DNA of 5,570 nt, from assembly GCA_021792885.1 (NCBI GenBank), contig JAJYTV010000146.1, forward strand, positions 1-5,570, read 5' to 3'. Source of the stretch: Bacillota bacterium. GTDB taxonomy: Bacteria > Bacillota > Sulfobacillia > JAJZYS01 > JAJYTV01. A model generated the notes under the pieces. That model saw only the letters and a program-made list of their open reading frames with translations. It had not been told where the DNA came from and searched no databases. Each line of letters begins with the position of its first letter. The first letter of the stretch is position 1. Shown in pieces: positions 1 through 5,552 of the stretch. A program made the translations under genes and the position numbers.

Positions 1-423
1 GGCGGCGCCTGCGAGCAGTCCCGGCGTGATCGCCGCGAAGGCGAACTGGAAGTAGATCATGGCGGACGCGGGGAAGTGCAGGCCGGGCATCGCCGACGCG
101 AGCAGCGGCACGACCGCGCGAGCCTGCTCGGAGGCCGCGCCGAGCACGGCTCCAGGGATGCCCACGAACGCCGAAAGGATTCCAGGCCCCAGCTTCCACG
201 GCGTGCCGAAGCCCATCTCGAAGCCCCAGAGGACCCAGACGATGAGGACAGCGGCGAAGGCGTAGAGCACCATCATCGCCGAGTTGATGGCGAACCGGCG
301 CTTGACGAGGCCGCCATACAGAATGGCGAGACCTGGGACGGACATCAGCCCCACGAGGGTGGCGGCGATGAGCTGCCAGGCGACATCCCCGGGGTTCAGA
401 TAGCTAGCGCTCGGGATCAACAT
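1..423 (-). CDS. amt: Ammonium transporter (Amt family), N-terminal 141 residues, cut by window edge
   Basis: Integral membrane channel that moves ammonium/ammonia into the cell for assimilation. I translated this frame by hand; it stays open to base 1, so the C-terminal part lies outside the window. The sequence shows an Amt N-terminus: a GDVAWQL segment leading into a first membrane span (about residues 14-37) with the family pattern MSVPGLAILYGGLVKRR, a second span (about 47-68) ending VWVLWGFEMGFG, and the start of a third carrying FAFAAITPGLLAG (127-139). Phe129 aligns with Phe107 of the E. coli AmtB periplasmic Phe gate. The pore histidines would lie beyond the edge. Start chosen at 423: AAGGAGG sits 8 nt upstream and the protein then begins near the usual Amt N-terminus. 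An in-frame ATG at 546 is a serious alternative (see separate entry). The gene follows gltB on the same strand after a 276-nt gap. Family assignment is firm; which Amt paralogue it is cannot be told. Confidence 0.93.
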   Translation of the reverse strand, partial: MLIPSASYLNPGDVAWQLIAATLVGLMSVPGLAILYGGLVKRRFAINSAMMVLYAFAAVLIVWVLWGFEMGFGTPWKLGPGILSAFVGIPGAVLGAASEQARAVVPLLASAMPGLHFPASAMIYFQFAFAAITPGLLAGAA

Positions 424-431
424 TGATGCCG

Positions 432-438
432 CCTCCTT
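432..438 (-). promoter_or_regulatory. Shine-Dalgarno site for amt start at 423
   Basis: On the minus strand AAGGAGG occupies 438-432, followed by 8 nt and the ATG at 423. This is a near-perfect match to the 16S anti-SD at good spacing and is the main reason for preferring this start. Confidence 0.75.
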
Positions 439-500
439 GTGGGTTCTCTCTGGATCGAGCGCCGGGCGCATGGGGGCTGCGCACCGGCGCATGGAGTAGT

Positions 501-532
501 GGGGACGAGGAACGGGGGAACGGGGGAACGGG
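501..532 (+). repeat. 8-bp tandem repeat (AACGGGGG) with four G-runs
   Basis: On the plus strand AACGGGGG occurs at 511-518 and 519-526, followed by a partial copy AACGGG at 527-532. With the GGGG at 501-504 this gives four G-runs separated by 9, 3 and 3 nt, a loose G-quadruplex motif on the template strand of amt. It lies between the two candidate amt starts. The unit is 8 bp, so gain or loss of one copy would shift the frame of the upstream extension. Confidence 0.6.
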
Positions 533-550
533 ACGAAACCTGACATCAAC

Positions 551-558
551 ACCTCCTT
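551..558 (-). promoter_or_regulatory. Shine-Dalgarno site before the upstream amt ATG (546)
   Basis: AAGGAGGT reads at 558-551 on the minus strand. Counting AAGGAGG (558-552), five nt separate it from the ATG at 546. It is as strong as the site before 423, which makes the true amt start ambiguous. Confidence 0.5.
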
Positions 559-570
559 CTATTGCACGGG

Positions 571-579
571 ATTCTAGCA
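571..579 (-). promoter_or_regulatory. Candidate extended -10 promoter for amt
   Basis: The minus strand reads TGCTAGAAT at 579-571: a TGn extension plus TAGAAT, a 5/6 match to TATAAT. No good -35 lies 16-18 nt upstream, as is common for extended -10 promoters. Transcription would start near 562-564, giving a very short leader that holds the SD at 558-552. No GG-N10-GC sigma54 signature was found by eye. This supports amt being transcribed separately from gltB. Confidence 0.4.
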
Positions 580-603
580 AGTCTGGAATGAATCCGTATC
601 CTT

Positions 604-632
604 TTGTCAGGTATTTGTGAAAAACCTAACAA
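604..632. repeat. Imperfect inverted repeat upstream of amt promoter
   Basis: Arms TTGTCAGGT (604-612) and ACCTAACAA (624-632) match at 8 of 9 positions, with an 11-nt AT-rich spacer. It lies about 28 nt upstream of the -10 candidate, in the AT-richest part of the intergenic region, where an activator or repressor operator would sit. It is not followed by a T-run on the minus strand, so it does not look like a terminator. The regulator is unknown. Confidence 0.4.
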
Positions 633-660
633 TATCGACAGAGCACCGGGCAACAAGACG

Positions 661-685
661 CCCCCCGACGCTGCGCGCCGGGGGG
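661..685 (-). terminator. Terminator-like hairpin downstream of gltB
   Basis: The stem pairs 685-679 with 667-661 (CCCCCCG with CGGGGGG, 7 bp). After an A-C mismatch it may continue for 3 bp to a 3-nt loop. It begins 14 nt after the gltB stop. The following bases on the minus strand (CGTCTTGTTG) are only moderately T-rich, so it may be a leaky terminator or simply a 3'-end stabilising hairpin. Confidence 0.55.
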
Positions 686-699
686 TGGGCCTCAGGCGT

Positions 700-3600
700 C
701 TAGGCGATCGAGCCCTCCTCCGAGACGGCGAGCGGGCGCCGCTCGGCACGCGGCGCGACCCGCACGAAGCGCAGCCGCCACAGCGGCCACTCGCGGAGGA
801 TCTCCTTCGCACGCAGGGAGGCCGTCTTGCGCCGGAACTCCTCGATCAGACCGTAGAGCCGGTCCTCGTCTTCGTCGCTCAGCTCGGTCGCCGCCACGAG
901 TTCGGAATTCAGACGCCGCGCGAACTGGCCGTCCAGGTCGAGCACGAAGGCCTCGCCGCCCGTCATGCCGGCGGCGAAGTTGCGGCCCGTGGTGCCGAGC
1001 ACGACGACCGTGCCCTGCGTCATGTACTCGCAGCCGTGGTCTCCCACGCCCTCGACGACCGCCTCGGCGCCGGAGTTGCGCACGGCGAAGCGCTCGCCTG
1101 CGCGCCCTGCCGCGAACAGCCTGCCACCCGTCGCGCCGTAGAGCGCGGTGTTGCCGAGCAGCACGTGTTCGTGGCTGGGACTGCGCAGGCCGGTTTCCGG
1201 ACGCACGGTGATCTCGCCACCGGCCATCCCCTTGCCGACGTAGTCGTTCGCAATGCCGATCAAGGTGAACGCGACGCCGGGCGTCATGAAGGCGCCGAAG
1301 GACTGTCCGGCCGCCCCTTCGAAGGAGACCGAGACGGTGCCGGGCGCGGGTGCGCCATTCGGCCGCGCCGCGATCTCCCGGAAGAGCCTCGCGCCGACGG
1401 TGCGGTCGGTGTTGCGGATCTGGAGCCACATGCGCACGGGTGTCCCGCCCGCGAGCGCTGCGGTTGCCTGCGCATAGACGGCGTCGTCGAGGCGCTCTTC
1501 GTTGGGGGGCGGGTTCAGCCCGCCCTCGTGGCGGCGGGGTGTGTCCTCCGCGGAGTCCCCGAGTGCGAGCAGCGCGGCGAGGTCGAGCCCGCTCGCGGCA
1601 TCCGGCGCGACGCGCTGCGTCAGGAGCTCGGTGCGGCCGATCACCTCGTCCAGGCTGCGGAAGCCGAGCGTCGCGAGCAGCTCGCGCACCTCCTGGGCAA
1701 CGAGCACGAAGTAGCGCATCACCCGTTCGGGCGTCCCCGTGAACTTCGCGCGCAGTTCGGGCTTCTGCGTCGCGACGCCCACGGGGCAGTTGTCCGTGTG
1801 GCAGATCCGCATCATCGTGCAACCTTCGGCGACCATCGCCGCGGTGCCGAAGCTGTACTCGTCGGCGCCCAGCAGGGCCGCGAGCAGCACGTCCTTGCCG
1901 GTGCGCAGGCCCCCGTCGACGCGGACCGCCACGCGGCCGCGCAATCCCGTCGCGCGGAGCGTCTGCTGCGTCTCCGCGAGCCCGATCTCCCAGGGCAGGC
2001 CGGCGTTCTTGATCGAGTCGAGCGGCGAGTTCCCGGTGCCGCCGGAGTGCCCGCTGATCAGGATGACGTCGGCGTAGCACTTCGCGACGCCTGCGGCGAT
2101 GATGCCGACCCCGGACTCGGCGACGAGCTTCACGGAGATGCGCGCCTGCGGGTTGATCTGCCGGAGGTCGTAGATGAGCTGGGCGAGGTCCTCGATCGAG
2201 TAGATGTCGTGGTGCGGCGGCGGGGAGATCAGGGCGATGCCCGGCGATGTGTGGCGCAGCTGCGCGACGTAGTCGGTCACCTTGTTGCCGGCGATCTGGC
2301 CTCCCTCGCCCGGCTTCGAGCCCTGCGCCATCTTGATCTGGAGTTCACGGGCCGCGACGAGGTAGCCGGGTGTCACGCCGAAGCGCGCGGAGGCCACCTG
2401 CTTGATGCCGCTGTTGCGGTCGTCCGCGAGGCGCAGCGGGTCCTCACCGCCCTCGCCCGACCCGGAGAGACCTCCGAGCCGGTTCATCGCGATCGCCAGC
2501 GTCTCGTGCGCCTCGGGCGAGAGCGAGCCGAGCGACATGGAGCCGGTGGAGAAGCGCCGGACGATCGACGAAACGGGCTCGACCTCGTCGAGCGGGATCG
2601 GATCGCGGGGCGATTGCAGTGCGAGGAGATCGCGCAGCTGGCTCGGGGGCTCCCCGGCGATCAGCCGGCGCAGGGCCTGGTAGCGTTCATAGCCCTGGCT
2701 GGACTCGATGTGGCCGCTGTCCGAGAAGGGGTCCGTCGGCGCGTCCTCCGTGGCGGCGTGCAGCGCGGCGACCACGTCCGGGCTGAAGGCGTGCCTCTCG
2801 CCGCCCTTGCGGAACTGGTAGAAGCCGCTCATCACCGGCTGCTCGGGGGTGCCGGAGAACGCGCGGTCGTGCCATGTGCACATGCGCTCGGCGATGTCGC
2901 GCAGGCCGATGCCGCCAACGGCGGATGCCGTGCCGGGGAAGCAGGCGGCGATCAGGTCTTCCCCGACGCCGACTGCCTCGAAGATCTGCGCCCCGATGTA
3001 GCCGTCGACGGTGGAGACGCCCATGCGGGACATGGCCTTGCGCAGGCCGTCCTCCAGCGCGTGCCGGTAGTTGCGCTCGGCCTCAGGCGCGCTGAGCCCG
3101 TTGCGCACGCGGCCGCGCTCGGCGAGGTCGCGCACCAGCGCGAGCGCCAGGTACGGGTTCACCGCGTTCGCGCCGTAGCCGAGCAGGGCGGCCACGTGGT
3201 GCACCTCGCGCGGCTCGCCGCTCTCGACGATCAGACTCGCGCGCATCCGCAGCCCCTGGCGGATCAGGTGGTGGTGCACCGCGGCGAGCGCGAGGAGGGA
3301 CGGAATCGGGACGAGGTCCCGGGACACGCCGCGGTCGCTCAGGACGAGGAGGCCGCTGCCCTGCTCGACCGCCTCCTGCGCCGCGGCGACGAGGCGGTCG
3401 ACGGCGCTGCGCAGGCCCTCGGGGCCGTCCTTGCGCGGGAAGGTGATGGGGAGCGTGACATGGCGGAACACGGAGTCCCTTGCGCCGGCGCCGCGTACCG
3501 CGGCCAGTTCGGGGTCCGTCAGGAGGGGACTCGGCAGTTCGATCAGCCTGGCGTGCGCCGGCGTCTCGCGCAGGATGTCGCCCCGCGGTCCGATCCGCGA

Positions 3601-5175
3601 CGTGATGGAGAAGACGAAGTCCTCCCGCAGGTGGTCGATGGGCGGGTTCGTCACTTCCGCGAAGCGCTGCTTGAAGTAGTGGAAGAGGGGCCGCTCCTGT
3701 TCCGAGAGCACGGCGTGCGGCGTGTCGTCGCCCATCGCGCCGTTCGGGGGCTTGCCCTGCTGCACCATCGGGCGCAGGACGGCGGCGATCTCCTCGGAGG
3801 AGTAGGCGAAGGCGGACTGCAGCACGGGCAGCAGGGATGGCGCGAGCTGCGGCATCTCATCGAACGGGATGTTGAGCTGCGGAAGCGGGATGGCGGCGTC
3901 CGACACCCAGCAGCCGTACGGCTGGCGCGCGCAGATCTCCGCCTTGTTCTCCTCGGGTTCGAGGATGCGACCGGTGTGGAGGTCGACGGCCAGCATCTGG
4001 CCGGGGCCCAGCTTGCCATGCCGCACCACGCGCGCTGGGGGGATGTCGAAGATGCCGGCCTCCGACCCCGCGACGACGAGACCGTCCTCTGCAATCGTGT
4101 AGCGCATCGGCCGCAGTCCGTTGCGGTCGAGCGTCGCGCCGACGATCTCACCGTCGCTGAAGGCGAGCGCGGCCGGGCCGTCCCACGGCTCCGTGAGGCA
4201 CGCGTGGTAGCGGTAGAAGGCGCGCCGGTCCGCAGCGAGGTCGGGCACGTGTTCCCACGCCTCCGGCACGAGCATCATCAGGACGTGGCGGATGTCGCGG
4301 TCCGAGAAGAGCTGCAGATGCTCGACGGCGTTGTCCAGCATGCCGGAGTCGGAGGTGTGATGGTCGACGATGCCCGGCAGCCTCGCCTCCATCGCCTGGA
4401 CGTTGCCCCGCAGCGTGTTGATCTCGCCGTTGTGGGAGAGGCGGCGGAACGGCTGCACGCGGCTCCAGTTCGGCGTCGTGTTCGTGCTGAAGCGCTGGTG
4501 GAACATGCAGAGCCCGGTCTCGTAGAGCGGGTCTTCCAGGTCGAGGTAGAAATGGCGCAGCTGGTCGGCGGAAAGGAGGCCCTTGTAGACGATCGTCTTC
4601 GCGGAGAAGGAGGCGACATAGAGGTCGTCGCGCGCACCAAAGGCTGCGAAGGCGGCTTCGATCGCCTGGCGCGCGCGGTACAGGCGCCGCTCGAAGGCCG
4701 GCGCGTCATCCTGTCCCGGCCGTTGCACGAGGAGATGCCAGATGGCGGGGGCGCTGCGGCGCGCGGTGTCGCCGAGGAGGTCCATGCGCACGGGTACCTC
4801 CCGCCAGCGGAAGGCTTCGAGGTTTGCATTGCGCAGCGCCGCCTCGACGGCAGAGAAGGCGCCTTGGCGCTCTGAGGCGTCCTGCGGCAGGAAGAAGACG
4901 CCGACCGCCACCGCATCCGAAGGCGCCTTCAGTCCGGCGGCCGAGAGCATGCGCCCCAGGAGCCGACGGGGCAGCTGCGTCATCACGCCGGCGCCATCAC
5001 CGGTCGCTCCGTCTCCGCCGACCGCGCCGCGGTGGGCGACGCGCGACAAGGCCTCGAGACCGAGCTGCAGGACGGCGTGCGACGGGCCTTGCAGGGTGGC
5101 GGCGAAGCCTACTCCGCAGGCGTCGCGTTCGTCGCGCGGGTCGTAGAGCCCGCGTTCACCAGTGTACGGGTACAT
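700..5175 (-). CDS. gltB: Glutamate synthase (GOGAT), large (alpha) subunit
   Basis: Cytosolic iron-sulfur flavoprotein. It releases ammonia from glutamine and channels it to 2-oxoglutarate to form glutamate. The protein is 1491 aa, about the size of E. coli GltB, and is uninterrupted. Domains in order: type II glutamine amidotransferase with nucleophile Cys20 in DACGVGF, preceded by a short removable propeptide; HRG (Arg49), TGDGAG (58-63), RFSTNTTPNW (228-237) and Asn249-Gly250; a central domain; the FMN/synthase domain from about 870, with SMSLGSLSPEAHETLA, GEGGED and KMAQGSKPGEGGQ (948-960); the 3Fe-4S ligands Cys1119, Cys1125 and Cys1130 (C-x5-C-x4-C); and the Gly-rich beta-helix (about 1280-1410). 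ATG 5175 was chosen because Cys20 then follows a normal-length propeptide and AAAGGAGG lies 11 nt upstream; an in-frame ATG at 5430 would add 85 Arg/Ser-rich residues. SGHSGGTGNS (1041-1050) has Ser1044 where I recall Asp in E. coli and Synechocystis. No adjacent gltD is seen, so NADPH versus ferredoxin dependence cannot be settled. Confidence 0.97.
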   Translation of the reverse strand: MYPYTGERGLYDPRDERDACGVGFAATLQGPSHAVLQLGLEALSRVAHRGAVGGDGATGDGAGVMTQLPRRLLGRMLSAAGLKAPSDAVAVGVFFLPQDASERQGAFSAVEAALRNANLEAFRWREVPVRMDLLGDTARRSAPAIWHLLVQRPGQDDAPAFERRLYRARQAIEAAFAAFGARDDLYVASFSAKTIVYKGLLSADQLRHFYLDLEDPLYETGLCMFHQRFSTNTTPNWSRVQPFRRLSHNGEINTLRGNVQAMEARLPGIVDHHTSDSGMLDNAVEHLQLFSDRDIRHVLMMLVPEAWEHVPDLAADRRAFYRYHACLTEPWDGPAALAFSDGEIVGATLDRNGLRPMRYTIAEDGLVVAGSEAGIFDIPPARVVRHGKLGPGQMLAVDLHTGRILEPEENKAEICARQPYGCWVSDAAIPLPQLNIPFDEMPQLAPSLLPVLQSAFAYSSEEIAAVLRPMVQQGKPPNGAMGDDTPHAVLSEQERPLFHYFKQRFAEVTNPPIDHLREDFVFSITSRIGPRGDILRETPAHARLIELPSPLLTDPELAAVRGAGARDSVFRHVTLPITFPRKDGPEGLRSAVDRLVAAAQEAVEQGSGLLVLSDRGVSRDLVPIPSLLALAAVHHHLIRQGLRMRASLIVESGEPREVHHVAALLGYGANAVNPYLALALVRDLAERGRVRNGLSAPEAERNYRHALEDGLRKAMSRMGVSTVDGYIGAQIFEAVGVGEDLIAACFPGTASAVGGIGLRDIAERMCTWHDRAFSGTPEQPVMSGFYQFRKGGERHAFSPDVVAALHAATEDAPTDPFSDSGHIESSQGYERYQALRRLIAGEPPSQLRDLLALQSPRDPIPLDEVEPVSSIVRRFSTGSMSLGSLSPEAHETLAIAMNRLGGLSGSGEGGEDPLRLADDRNSGIKQVASARFGVTPGYLVAARELQIKMAQGSKPGEGGQIAGNKVTDYVAQLRHTSPGIALISPPPHHDIYSIEDLAQLIYDLRQINPQARISVKLVAESGVGIIAAGVAKCYADVILISGHSGGTGNSPLDSIKNAGLPWEIGLAETQQTLRATGLRGRVAVRVDGGLRTGKDVLLAALLGADEYSFGTAAMVAEGCTMMRICHTDNCPVGVATQKPELRAKFTGTPERVMRYFVLVAQEVRELLATLGFRSLDEVIGRTELLTQRVAPDAASGLDLAALLALGDSAEDTPRRHEGGLNPPPNEERLDDAVYAQATAALAGGTPVRMWLQIRNTDRTVGARLFREIAARPNGAPAPGTVSVSFEGAAGQSFGAFMTPGVAFTLIGIANDYVGKGMAGGEITVRPETGLRSPSHEHVLLGNTALYGATGGRLFAAGRAGERFAVRNSGAEAVVEGVGDHGCEYMTQGTVVVLGTTGRNFAAGMTGGEAFVLDLDGQFARRLNSELVAATELSDEDEDRLYGLIEEFRRKTASLRAKEILREWPLWRLRFVRVAPRAERRPLAVSEEGSIA

Positions 5176-5180
5176 CGAAA

Positions 5181-5226
5181 GCCACCCCTCCTTTGCCGGG
5201 CCGGTGGACGTTCTCGGAGGAGTGGC
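5181..5226 (-). promoter_or_regulatory. Hairpin sequestering the gltB Shine-Dalgarno
   Basis: The SD AAAGGAGG is at 5194-5187, 11 nt before the ATG. GGAGGGGUGGC (5191-5181) can pair with GCCACUCCUCC (5226-5216) over 11 bp, ten Watson-Crick and one G-U, closing a 24-nt loop (5215-5192). All of GGAGG would be buried. On the DNA this is an inverted repeat with one mismatch in 11. Such a structure normally lowers initiation unless it is opened by another pairing, a ligand, a protein or a ribosome translating through it. Confidence 0.6.
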
Positions 5227-5314
5227 GAGCGCTTCTGTACAGTTGCACCCTGCGGCTTCGGAACGCTTGGTCCCCGCCGCGATCACCCGATTCCGAGATA
5301 GCGCTCCACCGTGC

Positions 5315-5336
5315 CCTCGCTGCGCTTGACGCGAGG
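5315..5336 (-). repeat. Perfect inverted repeat in gltB leader
   Basis: CCUCGC (5336-5331) and GCGAGG (5320-5315) pair over 6 bp around a 10-nt loop, with one further U-G pair possible outside. It is a candidate leader RNA hairpin. Confidence 0.45.
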
Positions 5337-5373
5337 ATCCAGTGACAGACTTGTGCCTCTTCGACCCAAGCCC

Positions 5374-5403
5374 AACGCGCAGGGACCTGGCGTCCCTCGC
5401 GTT
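5374..5403 (-). repeat. Strong 12-bp hairpin in gltB leader
   Basis: Bases 5403-5398 pair with 5379-5374 (AACGCG with CGCGTT), then base 5380 is bulged, then 5397-5392 pair with 5386-5381 (AGGGAC with GTCCCT), closing a 5-nt loop. This is the longest local stem in the leader. It has no T-run on either side, so it is not a terminator. Confidence 0.55.
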
Positions 5404-5482
5404 TCGGCGGATGCCCCTTTTGCGGCCCATCCTCGGTGCCTTCCTCCGAGCCGCGACTCTTGGCGTCCGCTCCTCTATCTCC

Positions 5483-5515
5483 CCCGCAGGCCGAACGGTG
5501 CGGCCGACGGGTTTT
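5483..5515 (+). terminator. Terminator-like hairpin with T-run on plus strand, or 5' stem of gltB leader
   Basis: On the plus strand CCCG-C-AGGCCG and CGGCCGACGGG form about ten base pairs with one bulged base on each side (5483-5493 with 5501-5511), directly followed by TTTT (5512-5515). Read this way it resembles a rho-independent terminator for a plus-strand transcript, but no convincing plus-strand gene precedes it. Read on the minus strand it would be a stable stem a few nucleotides from the predicted gltB transcript start, where such stems can protect mRNA. Confidence 0.4.
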
Positions 5516-5523
5516 AAACAAGA

Positions 5524-5552
5524 AGACTAAGTCCTGGGCGGCTTCCCGTCAA
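5524..5552 (-). promoter_or_regulatory. Candidate sigma70-type promoter for gltB
   Basis: The minus strand reads TTGACG (5552-5547), a 17-nt spacer, then TAGTCT (5529-5524). The -35 matches 5/6. The -10 keeps the three most conserved bases (TAnnnT), the pattern common in high-GC Gram-positives. Transcription would start about 5516-5518, giving a leader of about 340 nt. The region to the right (5553-5570) is too short to interpret. Confidence 0.5.

Larger units (their letters stand above)
424..546 (-). other. Possible 41-codon in-frame N-terminal extension of amt
   Basis: An ATG at 546 is in frame with amt, with no stop before the ATG at 423. It would add 41 residues (beginning MSGFVPFPRSPVPRPHYS) rich in Pro and Arg. 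There is no hydrophobic stretch, so it is not a signal peptide of the kind E. coli AmtB carries. AAGGAGG at 558-552 lies 5 nt upstream, a strong ribosome site, and an extended -10 promoter candidate lies just before it. The stretch contains an 8-bp tandem repeat, which argues against conserved coding sequence. It may be a real extension, a translated leader, or untranslated sequence that is open by chance in GC-rich DNA. Confidence 0.35.
5176..5517 (-). promoter_or_regulatory. Inferred long structured 5' leader of gltB, candidate regulatory RNA
   Basis: About 340 nt separate the predicted transcription start (near 5517) from the gltB ATG. I see no convincing gene here. The minus strand can form, in order: a 5' stem (5511-5483), a small hairpin (5450-5446 with 5436-5432), a 12-bp hairpin (5403-5374), a 6-bp hairpin (5336-5331 with 5320-5315), a helix 5306-5300 with 5233-5227 enclosing a hairpin 5280-5276 with 5256-5252, and the SD hairpin directly abutting that helix. 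A 9-bp alternative pairing joins 5450-5442 to the anti-SD arm. I do not recognise the conserved cores of the glutamine, glycine, cobalamin, SAM or c-di-AMP riboswitches or a T-box. GC-rich sequence gives many chance helices, so covariation evidence is needed. Confidence 0.4.

Noticed and set aside
59..426. Plus-strand open frames over the amt segment
   Set aside because: They are antisense to amt, and the minus-strand translation is a clear Amt protein.
547..660. Sigma54 promoter for amt
   Set aside because: No GG-N10-GC spacing was found on the minus strand upstream of either amt start.
692..2080. 462-codon minus-strand frame overlapping the 3' part of gltB
   Set aside because: It is an alternate-frame, Arg-rich shadow of gltB, which itself has full domain support here.
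604..4875. 1423-codon plus-strand open frame
   Set aside because: It runs antisense to gltB. Its translation is rich in Arg, Ala, Gly, His and Val without domain motifs. Long antisense open frames are normal opposite high-GC genes.
5235..5242. CTGTACAG palindrome as an SOS box
   Set aside because: It is only an 8-bp palindrome and lacks the spacing of LexA sites (CTGT-N8-ACAG or GAAC-N4-GTTC).
5180..5517. Known structured RNA (glutamine, glycine, cobalamin, SAM or c-di-AMP riboswitch, T-box, RNase P, tmRNA, SRP)
   Set aside because: The conserved core sequences I know for these were not found. Partial resemblances, such as ACAGAAG near 5233-5239, were isolated. A covariance search would be decisive.
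5156..5530. Open frames of 62-121 codons on both strands in the gltB leader
   Set aside because: They are biased in composition with no recognisable motifs. The 62-codon plus-strand frame from 5342 runs through the terminator-like hairpin.
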